Assembly (NCBI RefSeq): GCF_019904175.1
Contig: NZ_CP061913.1
Span: forward strand, 5,580,001 to 5,644,000
Origin: Dactylosporangium vinaceum
GTDB taxonomy: Bacteria > Actinomycetota > Actinomycetes > Mycobacteriales > Micromonosporaceae
Direction of reading: 5' to 3'
Length of the DNA: 64,000 nucleotides
Part shown: positions 31,582 through 40,202 of the stretch, in pieces
How the letters are laid out: each line of letters starts with the position of its first letter
Position numbering within the stretch: the stretch's first letter is position 1
Translations under genes and position numbers: made by a program
Notes under the pieces: model-generated
The model's database searches: none
Told to the model about the DNA's origin: nothing
What the model saw: the letters and a program-made list of their open reading frames with translations, nothing else

Positions 31582-32516
31582 CGCCCGGCCGGCCGCCGGT
31601 CCAGCCACCGCAGGATCGCCTGGTTCGTCTCCTCCGGCATCTCCTGCTGGATCCAGTGGCCGCAGTCGAGGCTTACCACCTCCACCCCGGGCACGAAGTC
31701 GGCCAGCCGCTCCGCGCGCACGATCGGGTCCCGGTCGCCGTAGATCATGAGTGCGGGCGACCGGACGACCGGGTCGGCGCCGGCCAGCAGATGCCAGTTG
31801 CGATCGAGGTTGCGGTACCAGTTGATGCTGCCCGTGAAGCCGCTCGACTCGAAGGCGGCGACGAAGACGGCCAGCTCGCCGTCGCTCATGACGGGCTCAC
31901 CGACGGGCGTCTCGGCCAGCGCGAGCTCGATCATCACCATCCCCGGCGACGGCGGCCGCGGGGCGGTGGGCCGGCGGAACAGGTTGCGCAGGAACCGGCC
32001 CGGGTGCGCGTCGAGCACCGCGTCGGCGACCCCCGGCCGGCGGTTGAAGTGGACGAAGTAGAAGTCGTCGCCGAGCCCGGCCGCCATGGACTCCAGCCAC
32101 GGCCTCTCCCCGCGCTCCTGGTACGGCAAGCTCAGCGCGACCACGCCGTTGACCCGGTCGGGGTGCAGCAGGGCCAGGCCCCAGACGACGAACGCGCCCC
32201 AGTCGTGCCCGACGAATGTCGCGTCCGCGTAGCCGTAGTGGTCGAGGAGCGCGACGAGGTCACCGGCCAGGTGCTCGATGTCGTAGTCGGTCACGCCGGC
32301 CGGGCGGGACGAGTTGCCGTAGCCCCGCTGGTTGGGGACGATGACGTGGTAGCCCGCCGCGGCCAGGGCCGGCACCTGGTGGCGCCAGGAGAAGGCGTGC
32401 TCGGGCCAGCCGTGGCAGAGCACGATGGGCCGCCCGGCATGCTCGCGGCCCGCTTCGAACACCTCGAGCTGCACGCCGTTGACGTGGATGATGCCGGGTT
32501 CGGGAAAGTCGGTCAT
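31575..32516 (-). CDS. Epoxide hydrolase-like alpha/beta hydrolase
   Basis: 313 aa. The oxyanion motif is HGWPEHAFSW (about residue 35), the nucleophile Asp is in VGHDWGAFV, the acid in GDRDPIV and His in CGHWIQQE near the C terminus. The cap domain lies between. This is the pattern of soluble epoxide hydrolases and haloalkane-dehalogenase relatives. It is divergent from the WYL regulator gene with a 63-bp gap, so it is probably controlled by it. The substrate is unknown. Confidence 0.87.
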   Translation of the reverse strand: MTDFPEPGIIHVNGVQLEVFEAGREHAGRPIVLCHGWPEHAFSWRHQVPALAAAGYHVIVPNQRGYGNSSRPAGVTDYDIEHLAGDLVALLDHYGYADATFVGHDWGAFVVWGLALLHPDRVNGVVALSLPYQERGERPWLESMAAGLGDDFYFVHFNRRPGVADAVLDAHPGRFLRNLFRRPTAPRPPSPGMVMIELALAETPVGEPVMSDGELAVFVAAFESSGFTGSINWYRNLDRNWHLLAGADPVVRSPALMIYGDRDPIVRAERLADFVPGVEVVSLDCGHWIQQEMPEETNQAILRWLDRRPAGRQ

Positions 32517-32579
32517 GCCGCCATCGTGGCGAGGTAAACAGGCCACCCCCTGACCGGTTTGCCGTGCGAGTGTCGCCGT

Positions 32580-33527
32580 ATGCGAGCCGACCGGCTGATG
32601 GCCGTCCTTCTCCTGCTGCAGCGGCGCGACCGGGTGACGGCGGCGGACGTCGCCCGGGAGCTGGAGGTGTCCGAGCGCACCGCCCGCCGTGACCTGGACG
32701 CCCTGGCCATGGCCGGCGTCCCCGTCTACTCCACCCAGGGCCGCGGCGGCGGCTGGCGCCTCGTGGGCGGCGCCCGCACCGACCTGTCCGGCCTGACCGC
32801 GGCCGAGGCCCGCGCCCTGTTCCTGGTCGCCGGACCGGCCTCGGCGGCGACGCCCGCGGTGCGAGCGGCGCTGCGCAAGCTGGTGCGGGCCCTCCCGGAG
32901 CCCTTCCGTGCCCAGGCCGAGGCCGCGGCGTCAGCGGTGCTCACGGACCCGCAACGATGGGGTTCGAGCCGCGTCGAGCCCCGGCCGCCGCACCTCCTCG
33001 ACGACCTGCAGGACGCGGTGATCCGGGGCACCCAGGTCCGGCTCGGCTACGCCGACAGCACCGGCGCCGCAACGGAGCGGACCGTGCATCCGCTGGGCAT
33101 CGTCGCCAAGGGGCCGTTCTGGTACCTCATCGCCGACACCCCCGCCGGCCGCCGAACCTTCCGCATCGACCGGGTGTCCACCGCCGTCCCGACCGGCGAC
33201 CCGGTCCACCGCCCCGCCGGCTTCGACCTCGCCGCAAGCTGGCGCGCGATCGCCGACGAGGTCGAGCGCCGGCGCACGCCCCTGGAGAGCCGGGCCACCT
33301 GCGCACCCGACGGCCTGGCCCGGCTCCGGATGATCCTCGGCGACCGCCTCGACGTCGGCGGCCCGACGGCCGACGGCCGCGTCGAGGTCGTGATCCGCGG
33401 CTACAACGAGTACGCCCTCGCCAGCGAGCTGGCCGGCCTGATCGAGTGGCTCGAGGTGACCGGCCCGCCCGGCGTCCGCGCCCACCTGGCCGCGATCGGG
33501 GCCGCGCTCGCCGCCCGGTACGCCTGA
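32580..33527 (+). CDS. HTH-11/WYL-domain transcriptional regulator (YafY type)
   Basis: 315 aa. The N-terminal helix-turn-helix is RADRLMAVLLLLQRRDRVTAADVARELEVSERTARRDLDAL. The WYL domain begins near residue 140 (VRLGYADSTGAATERTVHPLGIVAKGPFWYLIA), and the C-terminal extension ends YNEYALASELAGLIEWLEV. WYL regulators respond to nucleotides or other small ligands. ATG 32580 begins the helix-turn-helix cleanly. It is divergent from the epoxide hydrolase-like gene. Confidence 0.88.
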   Translation: MRADRLMAVLLLLQRRDRVTAADVARELEVSERTARRDLDALAMAGVPVYSTQGRGGGWRLVGGARTDLSGLTAAEARALFLVAGPASAATPAVRAALRKLVRALPEPFRAQAEAAASAVLTDPQRWGSSRVEPRPPHLLDDLQDAVIRGTQVRLGYADSTGAATERTVHPLGIVAKGPFWYLIADTPAGRRTFRIDRVSTAVPTGDPVHRPAGFDLAASWRAIADEVERRRTPLESRATCAPDGLARLRMILGDRLDVGGPTADGRVEVVIRGYNEYALASELAGLIEWLEVTGPPGVRAHLAAIGAALAARYA

Positions 33528-33832
33528 GGCCGCCCTCCGGAGCGGCTCGAGCCGGTGCACCGGTATTCCTCAGTGCTCCCGCCGCAGCCGGGCAGTGACA
33601 TGGAGAAATCGAATCTGCGGTTCGCGGCCACGCCTCGGCGCGCCAGGTCGGGAACGATCTTCGGAAGCGCTCCAGTACGCTACCCGCAGCCGGAGCCCCT
33701 GACGAATGATCAAATCGTTCGGAGGGCGGATCCCCGAGGTCGAAGGCGCCATCGTGTCCTGATGATGAAGACCGCCGGTTTCGTGAATGATCCCGAAGAT
33801 ATGTTGACTATTGAAGTGTTGCTGGAGCCTCG
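33528..33832. other. 305-bp region without a confident gene, lower GC
   Basis: Noticeably AT-richer than its surroundings. A frame ending MMKTAGFVNDPEDMLTIEVL then LEPR (33761-33836) stops in an ATGA overlap with the next gene and could be a leader peptide. No ribosome binding site or family supports it, and I see no RNA gene. Confidence 0.35.
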
Positions 33833-34696
33833 ATGACGAATCCCCGCCCGCCGTCGGCCGACGATCTTGAATACCCGCAGACGCTCGCCGCTCGGCCCAA
33901 GCGTCCATCCGGGGAGCGCGGCCGGTTGCGCCAGGACGAAGCGCCGCATGTGATCTTCGAACTCCTGAAGGCTCGCGCACCGCTCGCCGGGCCGACCTAC
34001 GCACCTCACCCCGCAACCGGCCCCGATCCGGTCAATGGGCCCGGAGAGGTGCGATCAAAGCCGACGTCATCGCGGCCTGCGCAGCCGAAGTGGCTTCGCT
34101 GGCCGGTGATCGCGGTCGTCCTCCCGCTCGTCGCGGGCGTCGCGGTCGCTGCACGGCCATGGGATCGCGGGTCCGGGTCGAACTCGACACAGGCGCATGC
34201 TGTCGTCTCCGCGGTTGCCAATCCGCGAGCGAATCAATCGGCGCCGTCGACTCCCCTGGCGGTGCCCGGGCCCGTCCACGGATTTGCCGGCATATATGAG
34301 GGTGAATTCAGGAACCTGGTAATTGCCGGCACCCGCCGGTCCCCCTATTCAAATTATGTCTCACTAGCCGAGACCGACGTGAAGAATTGCATGAACGTCG
34401 GTCTGGACGAGCGAATGATGCCGGGTATGTTCGGCGCCTGTTACTCGGGCCTGTGGAACGGGGAACCGAGCTTGACAGGGCAGGTGACAGGCGGGCCGGT
34501 GTACTTCAGGAATGCGAACATCGGTGGGCGACTGGCCGTTTACGGCGTTGAGAAGGACGGATCATGTCTGACGCAGGACTATGCCGCGGTGGTTGAGGGG
34601 CAGGGTAGGCCGACATACAGCGGGACATGGAAGTGTGGCAATGCGACCCGCGACCACGCGGACTTCAGGCTGATTCAGATGTCTCCCTCGAGTTAG
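33833..34696 (+). CDS. Single-pass membrane protein with four-cysteine extracytoplasmic domain
   Basis: 287 aa. A hydrophilic cytoplasmic N terminus (about 85 residues, Pro-rich) is followed by one membrane helix WPVIAVVLPLVAGVAVAA and a linker. The roughly 140-residue exterior domain has cysteines in VKNCMNVG, FGACYSG, GSCLTQD and WKCGNAT, suggesting two disulfides. GGAGCC precedes the ATG. Base composition is lower in GC than its neighbours, hinting at acquisition. No family was recognised. Confidence 0.7.
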   Translation: MTNPRPPSADDLEYPQTLAARPKRPSGERGRLRQDEAPHVIFELLKARAPLAGPTYAPHPATGPDPVNGPGEVRSKPTSSRPAQPKWLRWPVIAVVLPLVAGVAVAARPWDRGSGSNSTQAHAVVSAVANPRANQSAPSTPLAVPGPVHGFAGIYEGEFRNLVIAGTRRSPYSNYVSLAETDVKNCMNVGLDERMMPGMFGACYSGLWNGEPSLTGQVTGGPVYFRNANIGGRLAVYGVEKDGSCLTQDYAAVVEGQGRPTYSGTWKCGNATRDHADFRLIQMSPSS

Positions 34697-34740
34697 GTCC
34701 GTCTGCGGGGGCGATGCCGTGAGGCCGCCGCTGGCGAGCG

Positions 34741-36258
34741 CTACCTCCAGGGAATCTGCGGCGAGCGGTAGAAGTTGATGCCCAGCGCGCGCCACAGCGG
34801 AGCCTGCGCGGCCAGCCGCAGCCGGAACGCCGACCAGTCGTGGGTCGACGGCGGCGACCAGGCCAGCTCGGCCAGCGCCGGCAGCCGTGGGAACGCCATG
34901 TACTCGATGTCCGCCGACGTCCGCAGCGTCTCCGTCCACAGCGGACCCTCCACGCCCCGGATGGCCGACGGCGGCGCGCCGAGGAGGTACGAGCCGGGGT
35001 CCCAGCCGTACGCGTCGCGGACCTCGATGAGCGCGGCCCAGTCCTGGCCCAGCGGTGTCGACGGGTTGTACTTCATGTCCAGGTAGGCCAGGTTGGCCGG
35101 CGACAGCACGACCCCGGTGCCGCTGCGCGCGGCCGCGGCCACCGCCGGGTTGTCGTCGGTCGTGTCCCAGTACTGCGCGACGGTCGTCGGCAGCGGGGTC
35201 GCCGCGACCACGTTGTGCCACGCCTGGACCTTCTTGCCGTGCGCGGCGACGATGCCCTGGACGCGGTTCATGAACGTCACGTAGTCGGCCGGGCTCGTCG
35301 AGTGGGCCTCGTCGCCGCCGATGTGCAGGTACGGGCCGGGGGTCAGCGCGGCCAGCTCGCCGATCACGTCGTCCAGGAACCTGTACGTGATGTCCTTGTT
35401 CACGCACAGCGTGCTGAACCCGACCTCCGTGCCCGTGTAGAGCGGCGGCGCCACACCGTCGCAGTTCAGCTCCGCGTACGACGCCAGGGCCGCGTTGACG
35501 TGGCCGGGCATGTCGATCTCGGGGATGATCGTGACGTACCGGTCGGCCGCGTAGGCGACGAGCGCGCGGTACTGGGCCTGCGTGTAGTAGCCGCCCGGGT
35601 CCCCGTCGACGGCGGTGCTCCCGCCGAACGTGGCCAGCCGCGGCCAGCTGTTGATGAACAGGCGCCAGCCCTGGTCGTCCGCCAGGTGCAGATGCAGCGT
35701 GTTTATCTTGTACAGCGACAGCTGGTCGATGTACCGCTCCACCTGCGCGACGGTGAAGAAGTGCCGGGCCACGTCGAGCATCGCGCCGCGGTAGGCGAAA
35801 CGCGGCGCGTCCGTGACGTGGCCGGCGGGGACGCTGCGCCCGGCGAGCAGCTGCCGCAGCGTCTGCACACCCGCGAAGAGCCCGGCCGCCCGCCCGGCGG
35901 TCAGCGTCACGCCCCGCCCGTCGACGTCCAGGCGGTAGCTCTCGTCGCCGGTGTCCGCCCCGGCGAGCACCAGCGCGATCGTGTCGCCGCCCCGCCCGGG
36001 CCGGACGATCGGCAGCGGGCGGCCGGTGGCCGGGCGCAGGACCCCGGCGAGGTACTGCGCCACCCCACGCGCGGAAGGCCCGGCCGAGATCGTCGTGCCC
36101 CGGCCGATCGTGAAGCGCCCGGCCGCGGTGTGCGCGGACACCGGCGCGGGCACGATGTCGGCGTAGCCGGTGCCGGTCGTCGCCGCGACCGGCTCGGCGA
36201 CCACGGCGGTGGACACGCCCGCGGCGACCAGGCCCGCGAGCACCAGCCTGAGCAGCAT
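34741..36258 (-). CDS. Secreted GH20 beta-N-acetylhexosaminidase
   Basis: 505 aa. Sec signal LLRLVLAGLVAAGVSTAVVA ends near residue 25. A GH20b N-terminal alpha/beta domain (to about residue 140) precedes the TIM barrel starting FAYRGAMLDVARHFF. Catalytic pair Asp316-Glu317 lies in HIGGDEAH. It releases terminal GlcNAc/GalNAc, for example from chitobiose or peptidoglycan fragments, outside the cell. GGGAGG precedes ATG 36258. It stands alone, divergent from a pseudogene. Confidence 0.92.
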   Translation of the reverse strand: MLLRLVLAGLVAAGVSTAVVAEPVAATTGTGYADIVPAPVSAHTAAGRFTIGRGTTISAGPSARGVAQYLAGVLRPATGRPLPIVRPGRGGDTIALVLAGADTGDESYRLDVDGRGVTLTAGRAAGLFAGVQTLRQLLAGRSVPAGHVTDAPRFAYRGAMLDVARHFFTVAQVERYIDQLSLYKINTLHLHLADDQGWRLFINSWPRLATFGGSTAVDGDPGGYYTQAQYRALVAYAADRYVTIIPEIDMPGHVNAALASYAELNCDGVAPPLYTGTEVGFSTLCVNKDITYRFLDDVIGELAALTPGPYLHIGGDEAHSTSPADYVTFMNRVQGIVAAHGKKVQAWHNVVAATPLPTTVAQYWDTTDDNPAVAAAARSGTGVVLSPANLAYLDMKYNPSTPLGQDWAALIEVRDAYGWDPGSYLLGAPPSAIRGVEGPLWTETLRTSADIEYMAFPRLPALAELAWSPPSTHDWSAFRLRLAAQAPLWRALGINFYRSPQIPWR

Positions 36259-36377
36259 GGCCGCCTCCCGACTGTAAACAAGGCTTCTAAATCGACAATC
36301 GTCACCATATGACCGGGCCCGGGGCCGCGCAAGGCCGAGACGTCCGGGAACCGTCCCGGCCAAGCATCGCACCGGGT

Positions 36378-36591
36378 ATGCGATCGTTCACGGGGATCTG
36401 TTGCGTGCTCCTCCTCGCGGGCTGCGCCCCCTCCGCCGAGCCGGCCGCTGTACGACGCCACACCCGGCCCGGGCCGCCGGCTGGTCGTGGTGGCCGGGGT
36501 GCAGCACGGCTCGGACCTGCTGACCCAGGCCGCCGAGGGCACCGCGAACGCCGCCAGGGCCGTCGACGACTTCCTGCGGACCGTGCGCTGA
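36378..36591 (+). pseudogene. Internally deleted copy of the alpha/beta-hydrolase lipoprotein gene
   Basis: Starts MRSFTGICCVLLLAGC, nearly identical to the signal of the lipoprotein at 63153 (MRIIAGICCVLLLAGC). After about 24 codons the sequence jumps in the +1 frame to LYDATPGPGRRLVVV and ends AVDDFLRTVR. This matches the last about 50 residues of that gene (MYDATPGSARRLVLV ... AVGDFLRTTT). The roughly 190 residues between, including the nucleophile Ser, are missing and the frames do not join, so no hydrolase can be made. Confidence 0.85.
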
Positions 36592-36698
36592 GCGGGCCGC
36601 ACCTCGTCCCGCCGCGAATTTCCGGTACGCGTCGCTTGACGGTGTCGACTATCCTTCGCGCCGTTGATCTGGATCGCTCGATGCACGGGGGAAAGCGG

Positions 36699-37487
36699 AT
36701 GCCACGTCACACGTCGTTCCTGGCCGTCCTGGTGCTGGCCGGAGTCGGGACCTCGGGCTGCCTGGGGATGCCGCAGCCGGATCCCCACCCGGTGCGGCCC
36801 ACCACCACCTCCTCGAAGGCCGCGCCGTCGCCGAGCCCGGCCCCGGCCAAGGACGACGTGGTCGCCGCGCTCAACCGGCTCGCCGGGGCGCAGTTCACAT
36901 ACCACGTCAAGAGCAACCTGCCCGCCGACACCAAGGGCACCGCCACCGGCACCGTCGACGCCACGGGCGGCTTCGACCACGCCGGCAAGGTCTTCGAGGA
37001 GACCGTGACCGTCGCCGGGACCGGCACCGACGACGGCACCCATCACCGCATCGTCGTGGGCACCGACTCCTACGTGCTCACCAAGGAGAACACGAAGTGG
37101 GTCCACCTCGACCTCGGGCGGCTCAAGAGCCAGACCCTGTACGGGATCGACATGGAGGACCCGATCGGCCTGGTGGCGTTCACCGGTGCCGTGACGGAGG
37201 CGAGCGCGGGCGGGCCGCACGAGTACAAGGGGCAGTTCAAGCCCGGGGCGAAGTACAACTTCCTGCCGGTCGGGCGGCCCAGCATCGTCGCCATCTACGG
37301 CGGCACCGCGCCGTTCACCGTGACCACCGATGACCAGGGCAACATCACGAGCCTGCACATCGTGCTGGACGTGAAGGACCAGACCATCGACATGACGACG
37401 ACGTTCGCCGGCCACGGGCAGCCGCTGGCCACCAAGCGGCCCGCCAAGAACAAGACCGCCGAGGCGTCCGACATCTACTACGGCTGA
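36699..37487 (+). CDS. Lipoprotein, LppX/LprG-like fold suspected
   Basis: 262 aa. Lipobox TSGC near residue 20, a Thr/Ser/Pro/Ala tether to about residue 45, then a beta-rich domain (AAGG-like FDHAGKVFEETVTVAG, YVLTKENTKWVHLDL, VTTDDQGNITSLHIVLDVKD). This resembles the LppX/LprAFG/LolA half-barrel that binds lipids at the membrane surface. GGGGGAAAG precedes ATG 36699. The open frame upstream into the pseudogene is coincidental. A strong hairpin follows. Confidence 0.75.
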   Translation: MPRHTSFLAVLVLAGVGTSGCLGMPQPDPHPVRPTTTSSKAAPSPSPAPAKDDVVAALNRLAGAQFTYHVKSNLPADTKGTATGTVDATGGFDHAGKVFEETVTVAGTGTDDGTHHRIVVGTDSYVLTKENTKWVHLDLGRLKSQTLYGIDMEDPIGLVAFTGAVTEASAGGPHEYKGQFKPGAKYNFLPVGRPSIVAIYGGTAPFTVTTDDQGNITSLHIVLDVKDQTIDMTTTFAGHGQPLATKRPAKNKTAEASDIYYG

Positions 37488-37531
37488 GGCGCACCCGGCC
37501 CTTTCCTACTTGTTCTATATATTTACATGAC

Positions 37532-37569
37532 TCGAACACCGGGCTCACCGTTGCGGGCCCGGTGTTCGA
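37532..37569 (+). terminator. 13-bp perfect hairpin between lipoprotein and sulfatase
   Basis: Arms TCGAACACCGGGC and GCCCGGTGTTCGA around a 12-nt loop, 44 bp after the lipoprotein stop. There is no T-run after it. A TATATATT -10-like patch lies directly before it, so it could alternatively form the 5' end of the sulfatase mRNA. Confidence 0.65.
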
Positions 37570-37583
37570 CGATTGTGGATGGC

Positions 37584-39044
37584 ATGCGTAGATTTCCTGC
37601 CGTCCTGGCCATCGCCGCGCTGGCGGCCACCGCCGGCCTGGCCGCCTCCGGCGGCCCGTCACCGGTCGCCGCCGCCGCCGCGACCCCGCCGAACATCGTG
37701 TTCGTCCTGGTCGACGATCTGGCGTGGAACCTGGTGCAGTACATGCCGAGCGTCAAGCGCCTGCAGTCGGACGGCACGACGTTCACCGACTACACGGTCG
37801 CCGACTCGCTGTGCTGCCCGTCCCGGTCATCGATCTTCACCGGGAAGTTCCCGCACGACACGGGGGTCTTCACCAACGAGAGCCCCGACGGCGGCTTCGC
37901 CGTCTTCCACGACCGCGGCAACGAGGCGCACACCTTCGCCACCGCGCTGCAGGCCCAGGGGTACACCACCGCGTTCATGGGCAAGTATCTCAACGGCTAC
38001 CTGCCCAAGGATCTGTACACGCCGCCGGGCTGGACCGAGTGGTACGGCGCCGGCAACGCCTACGGCGAGTACGACTACAACCTGAACGAGAACGGCACCC
38101 TGGTGCACTACGGCGACACCGACGCCGACTACCTGACCGACGTCGTGGGCGCCAAGGGCCGCTCGTTCATCAAGCGCACGGCCGCGGCGCACAAGCCGTT
38201 CCTGCTGGAGATCTCCACGTTCGCCCCGCACGCCCCGTTCACCCCGGCCCGCTCGGACCTCGACAAGTTCCCCGGCCTGACCGCCCCGCACACGCCGGCC
38301 TGGGACACCCGGCCCACCGGCGCGCCGGCCTGGCTCGCCGGCAACGGCCCCCTGACGGCCGCCGAGATCGAGAAGATCAACACAGACTACCGCAAGCGCG
38401 CACAGGCCGTGCAGGCCGTCGACCGCATGATCACCGGCCTGCGGCAGCAGCTCACCGACTCCGGCGTCACCGGCAGCACGTACGTCGTGTTCAGCTCCGA
38501 CAACGGCTTCCACATGGGCGATCACCGCCTGGTCGAGGGTAAGCAGACAGCCTTCGACCACGACGTGGTGGTCCCCCTGGTGATCGCCGGCCCGAACGTC
38601 CCCGGCGCCGTCAGCCGCCCCCAGGCCGTGCAGAACATCGACCTGGCCCCCACCTTCCAGCGCATCGGCGGCGCCCCGGTGGCCGGCGACGTGGACGGCC
38701 GCTCGCTGCTCACCCTGGCCTCCGGCGGTCAGACCGCTCCGTGGCGCACCGCCTCCCTGATCGAACACCACGGCCCCGGCGCCAGCCCCGACGACCCGGA
38801 CGTCCAGGACGCCCGCAACGGCATGCCGACGACCTACGCGGCCCTGCGCACCGCCACGTACACGTACGTGGAGTACGACGACGGCGAACACGAGTACTAC
38901 GACCGCACCACGGACCCGTACCAGCTGACCAACGCCTACGACACCCTCCCCGCCGCCCGCCGCACGACCCTGCACGCCGACCTGAACGCCCTCCAGCACT
39001 GCCACACGGACACCACCTGCTGGGCCGCCGGCCACACGAGCTGA
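37584..39044 (+). CDS. Secreted sulfatase
   Basis: 486 aa. The Sec signal ends near residue 33. Metal-binding DD at 44-45 lies in FVLVDDLAW. The formylglycine motif is Cys78-Pro-Ser-Arg in LCCPSRSSIFTGK, and further ligands are in SSDNGFHMGDHRL. It requires the formylglycine-generating enzyme before export and hydrolyses a sulfate ester outside the cell; the substrate is unknown (similar proteins act on sulfated glycans or choline sulfate). ATG 37584 gives a clean signal peptide; ATG 37527 would put the hairpin within the coding sequence. Confidence 0.9.
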   Translation: MRRFPAVLAIAALAATAGLAASGGPSPVAAAAATPPNIVFVLVDDLAWNLVQYMPSVKRLQSDGTTFTDYTVADSLCCPSRSSIFTGKFPHDTGVFTNESPDGGFAVFHDRGNEAHTFATALQAQGYTTAFMGKYLNGYLPKDLYTPPGWTEWYGAGNAYGEYDYNLNENGTLVHYGDTDADYLTDVVGAKGRSFIKRTAAAHKPFLLEISTFAPHAPFTPARSDLDKFPGLTAPHTPAWDTRPTGAPAWLAGNGPLTAAEIEKINTDYRKRAQAVQAVDRMITGLRQQLTDSGVTGSTYVVFSSDNGFHMGDHRLVEGKQTAFDHDVVVPLVIAGPNVPGAVSRPQAVQNIDLAPTFQRIGGAPVAGDVDGRSLLTLASGGQTAPWRTASLIEHHGPGASPDDPDVQDARNGMPTTYAALRTATYTYVEYDDGEHEYYDRTTDPYQLTNAYDTLPAARRTTLHADLNALQHCHTDTTCWAAGHTS

Positions 39045-39057
39045 CCGGCCCCCACCC

Positions 39058-39092
39058 GCCGGGCCGCTCGTCGCACTGCCGGGCGGCCCGGC
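39058..39092 (+). terminator. GC-rich hairpin after the sulfatase gene
   Basis: 10-bp perfect arms GCCGGGCCGC and GCGGCCCGGC with a 15-nt loop, 13 bp after the stop codon. There is no T-tract, as is common in actinobacteria. Confidence 0.55.
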
Positions 39093-39170
39093 CGGACGCC
39101 GGCGGCGGCTATGGGCCAGGCGCGCCGGCGGCGGAGCCGGGAGGCGCAGCGTTGGCCTAGAGTGCGGTGG

Positions 39171-40118
39171 GTGGATCTCTCGCATCTCGGCGTGCCCGTC
39201 CGTCCGATGGTCCGGGTCCACGGCGGGTTCGCCAACCGGATGTACCGGCTCGACACCGAGCAGGGGTCGTTCGCCGTCAAGGCACTCAACGTCCTCGACC
39301 GGCGGGTGGCCTACCGCGCCGAAGACGTCTTCCGGTTCGAGCGGGCCGCCTTCGCCGCCGGCATCCCGATGCCCGAGCCCGTCTCGATGGGCCCGGACAC
39401 GCTCGTGCACCGCTGGGTCGAGGGCGAGAAGGTGCCCGAGGCCCCCGTGACCCGGCAGTACGCGTTCGCGATCGGGGAGATCCTCGCCCGCGTCCACGCC
39501 CTCGACGTGCCCTGGAGCGACGCCGAGGAGGAGGAGCCGGTGGCCCGGGACTGGCCCGAGCTCGCCGCGCGGGCCGCGGCGACCGGCCAGCTGTGGGCGG
39601 GCGAGCTGGCCGCCCGGGTCGAGACGTTCCAGGCGATCGCCGACCTCGTCGAGGGCTGCGAGCGGCCCGGGCCCGTGGTGCTGACCCACCGTGACATCCA
39701 GCCCTGGAACCTCCTCGCGCGGGACGGGAAGCCGGTCCTGCTCGACTGGGAGCTCTCCGGGCGGCTCGACCTGGCCGGCGAGCTCGGCTCGACAGCGCTC
39801 GGCATCGCCAAGGGGCCCGGCTTCGACGACGTCCAGCCGGCCGTCTTCGCCGCGGTCCTCGACGGGTACGTCGCCGGCGGCGGGGTGCTGCCGCCGTGGG
39901 GGCCGAGCTGGTTCGTGTACATGATCGGCGGCTGGCTGGGGCACACGCGGTGGAACATCCGCCGCTGCCTGGACGGCGCCGAGACCGGTGTCGAGGCCGG
40001 CAGCGGGCCCGGGCTCGCGCTGTCGCAGGCGTCCGCCCAGGGCGGCGTCCGCGGCCTCCCCGACCTCTTCGACCGCCTGCCGCACCTGCTGCACCTGCTC
40101 CGGCCCGACGGTGGATGA
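39171..40118 (+). CDS. Aminoglycoside-phosphotransferase-like kinase
   Basis: 315 aa. APH-family signatures are the catalytic loop LTHRDIQPWNLLARDG and the metal-binding LLDWELSG. The N-terminal nucleotide region includes GSFAVKALN with the conserved Lys. Members phosphorylate antibiotics or small metabolites (choline, homoserine, sugars); nothing here specifies an antibiotic. GTG 39171 is chosen because TAGAGT ends 7 nt upstream (leaderless). Confidence 0.82.
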   Translation: MDLSHLGVPVRPMVRVHGGFANRMYRLDTEQGSFAVKALNVLDRRVAYRAEDVFRFERAAFAAGIPMPEPVSMGPDTLVHRWVEGEKVPEAPVTRQYAFAIGEILARVHALDVPWSDAEEEEPVARDWPELAARAAATGQLWAGELAARVETFQAIADLVEGCERPGPVVLTHRDIQPWNLLARDGKPVLLDWELSGRLDLAGELGSTALGIAKGPGFDDVQPAVFAAVLDGYVAGGGVLPPWGPSWFVYMIGGWLGHTRWNIRRCLDGAETGVEAGSGPGLALSQASAQGGVRGLPDLFDRLPHLLHLLRPDGG

Positions 40119-40202
40119 CGTGGTCGCGGCCGGGGTGCCGGCGCTCGCCGGTGCCGTACGGGCGGGCCACCCGGGCCGGGTGCGCTACGGCAGTATGTCG
40201 GC

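Noticed and set aside
36309..37487. One long open frame joins the pseudogene start to the LppX-like lipoprotein.
   Set aside because: The lipoprotein has its own strong ribosome binding site and signal peptide, and the pseudogene's true C terminus lies in another frame; the fusion is a high-GC artefact.
39171..40118. Aminoglycoside resistance gene.
   Set aside because: APH-like kinases are very diverse and nothing in the sequence or context points to an aminoglycoside.
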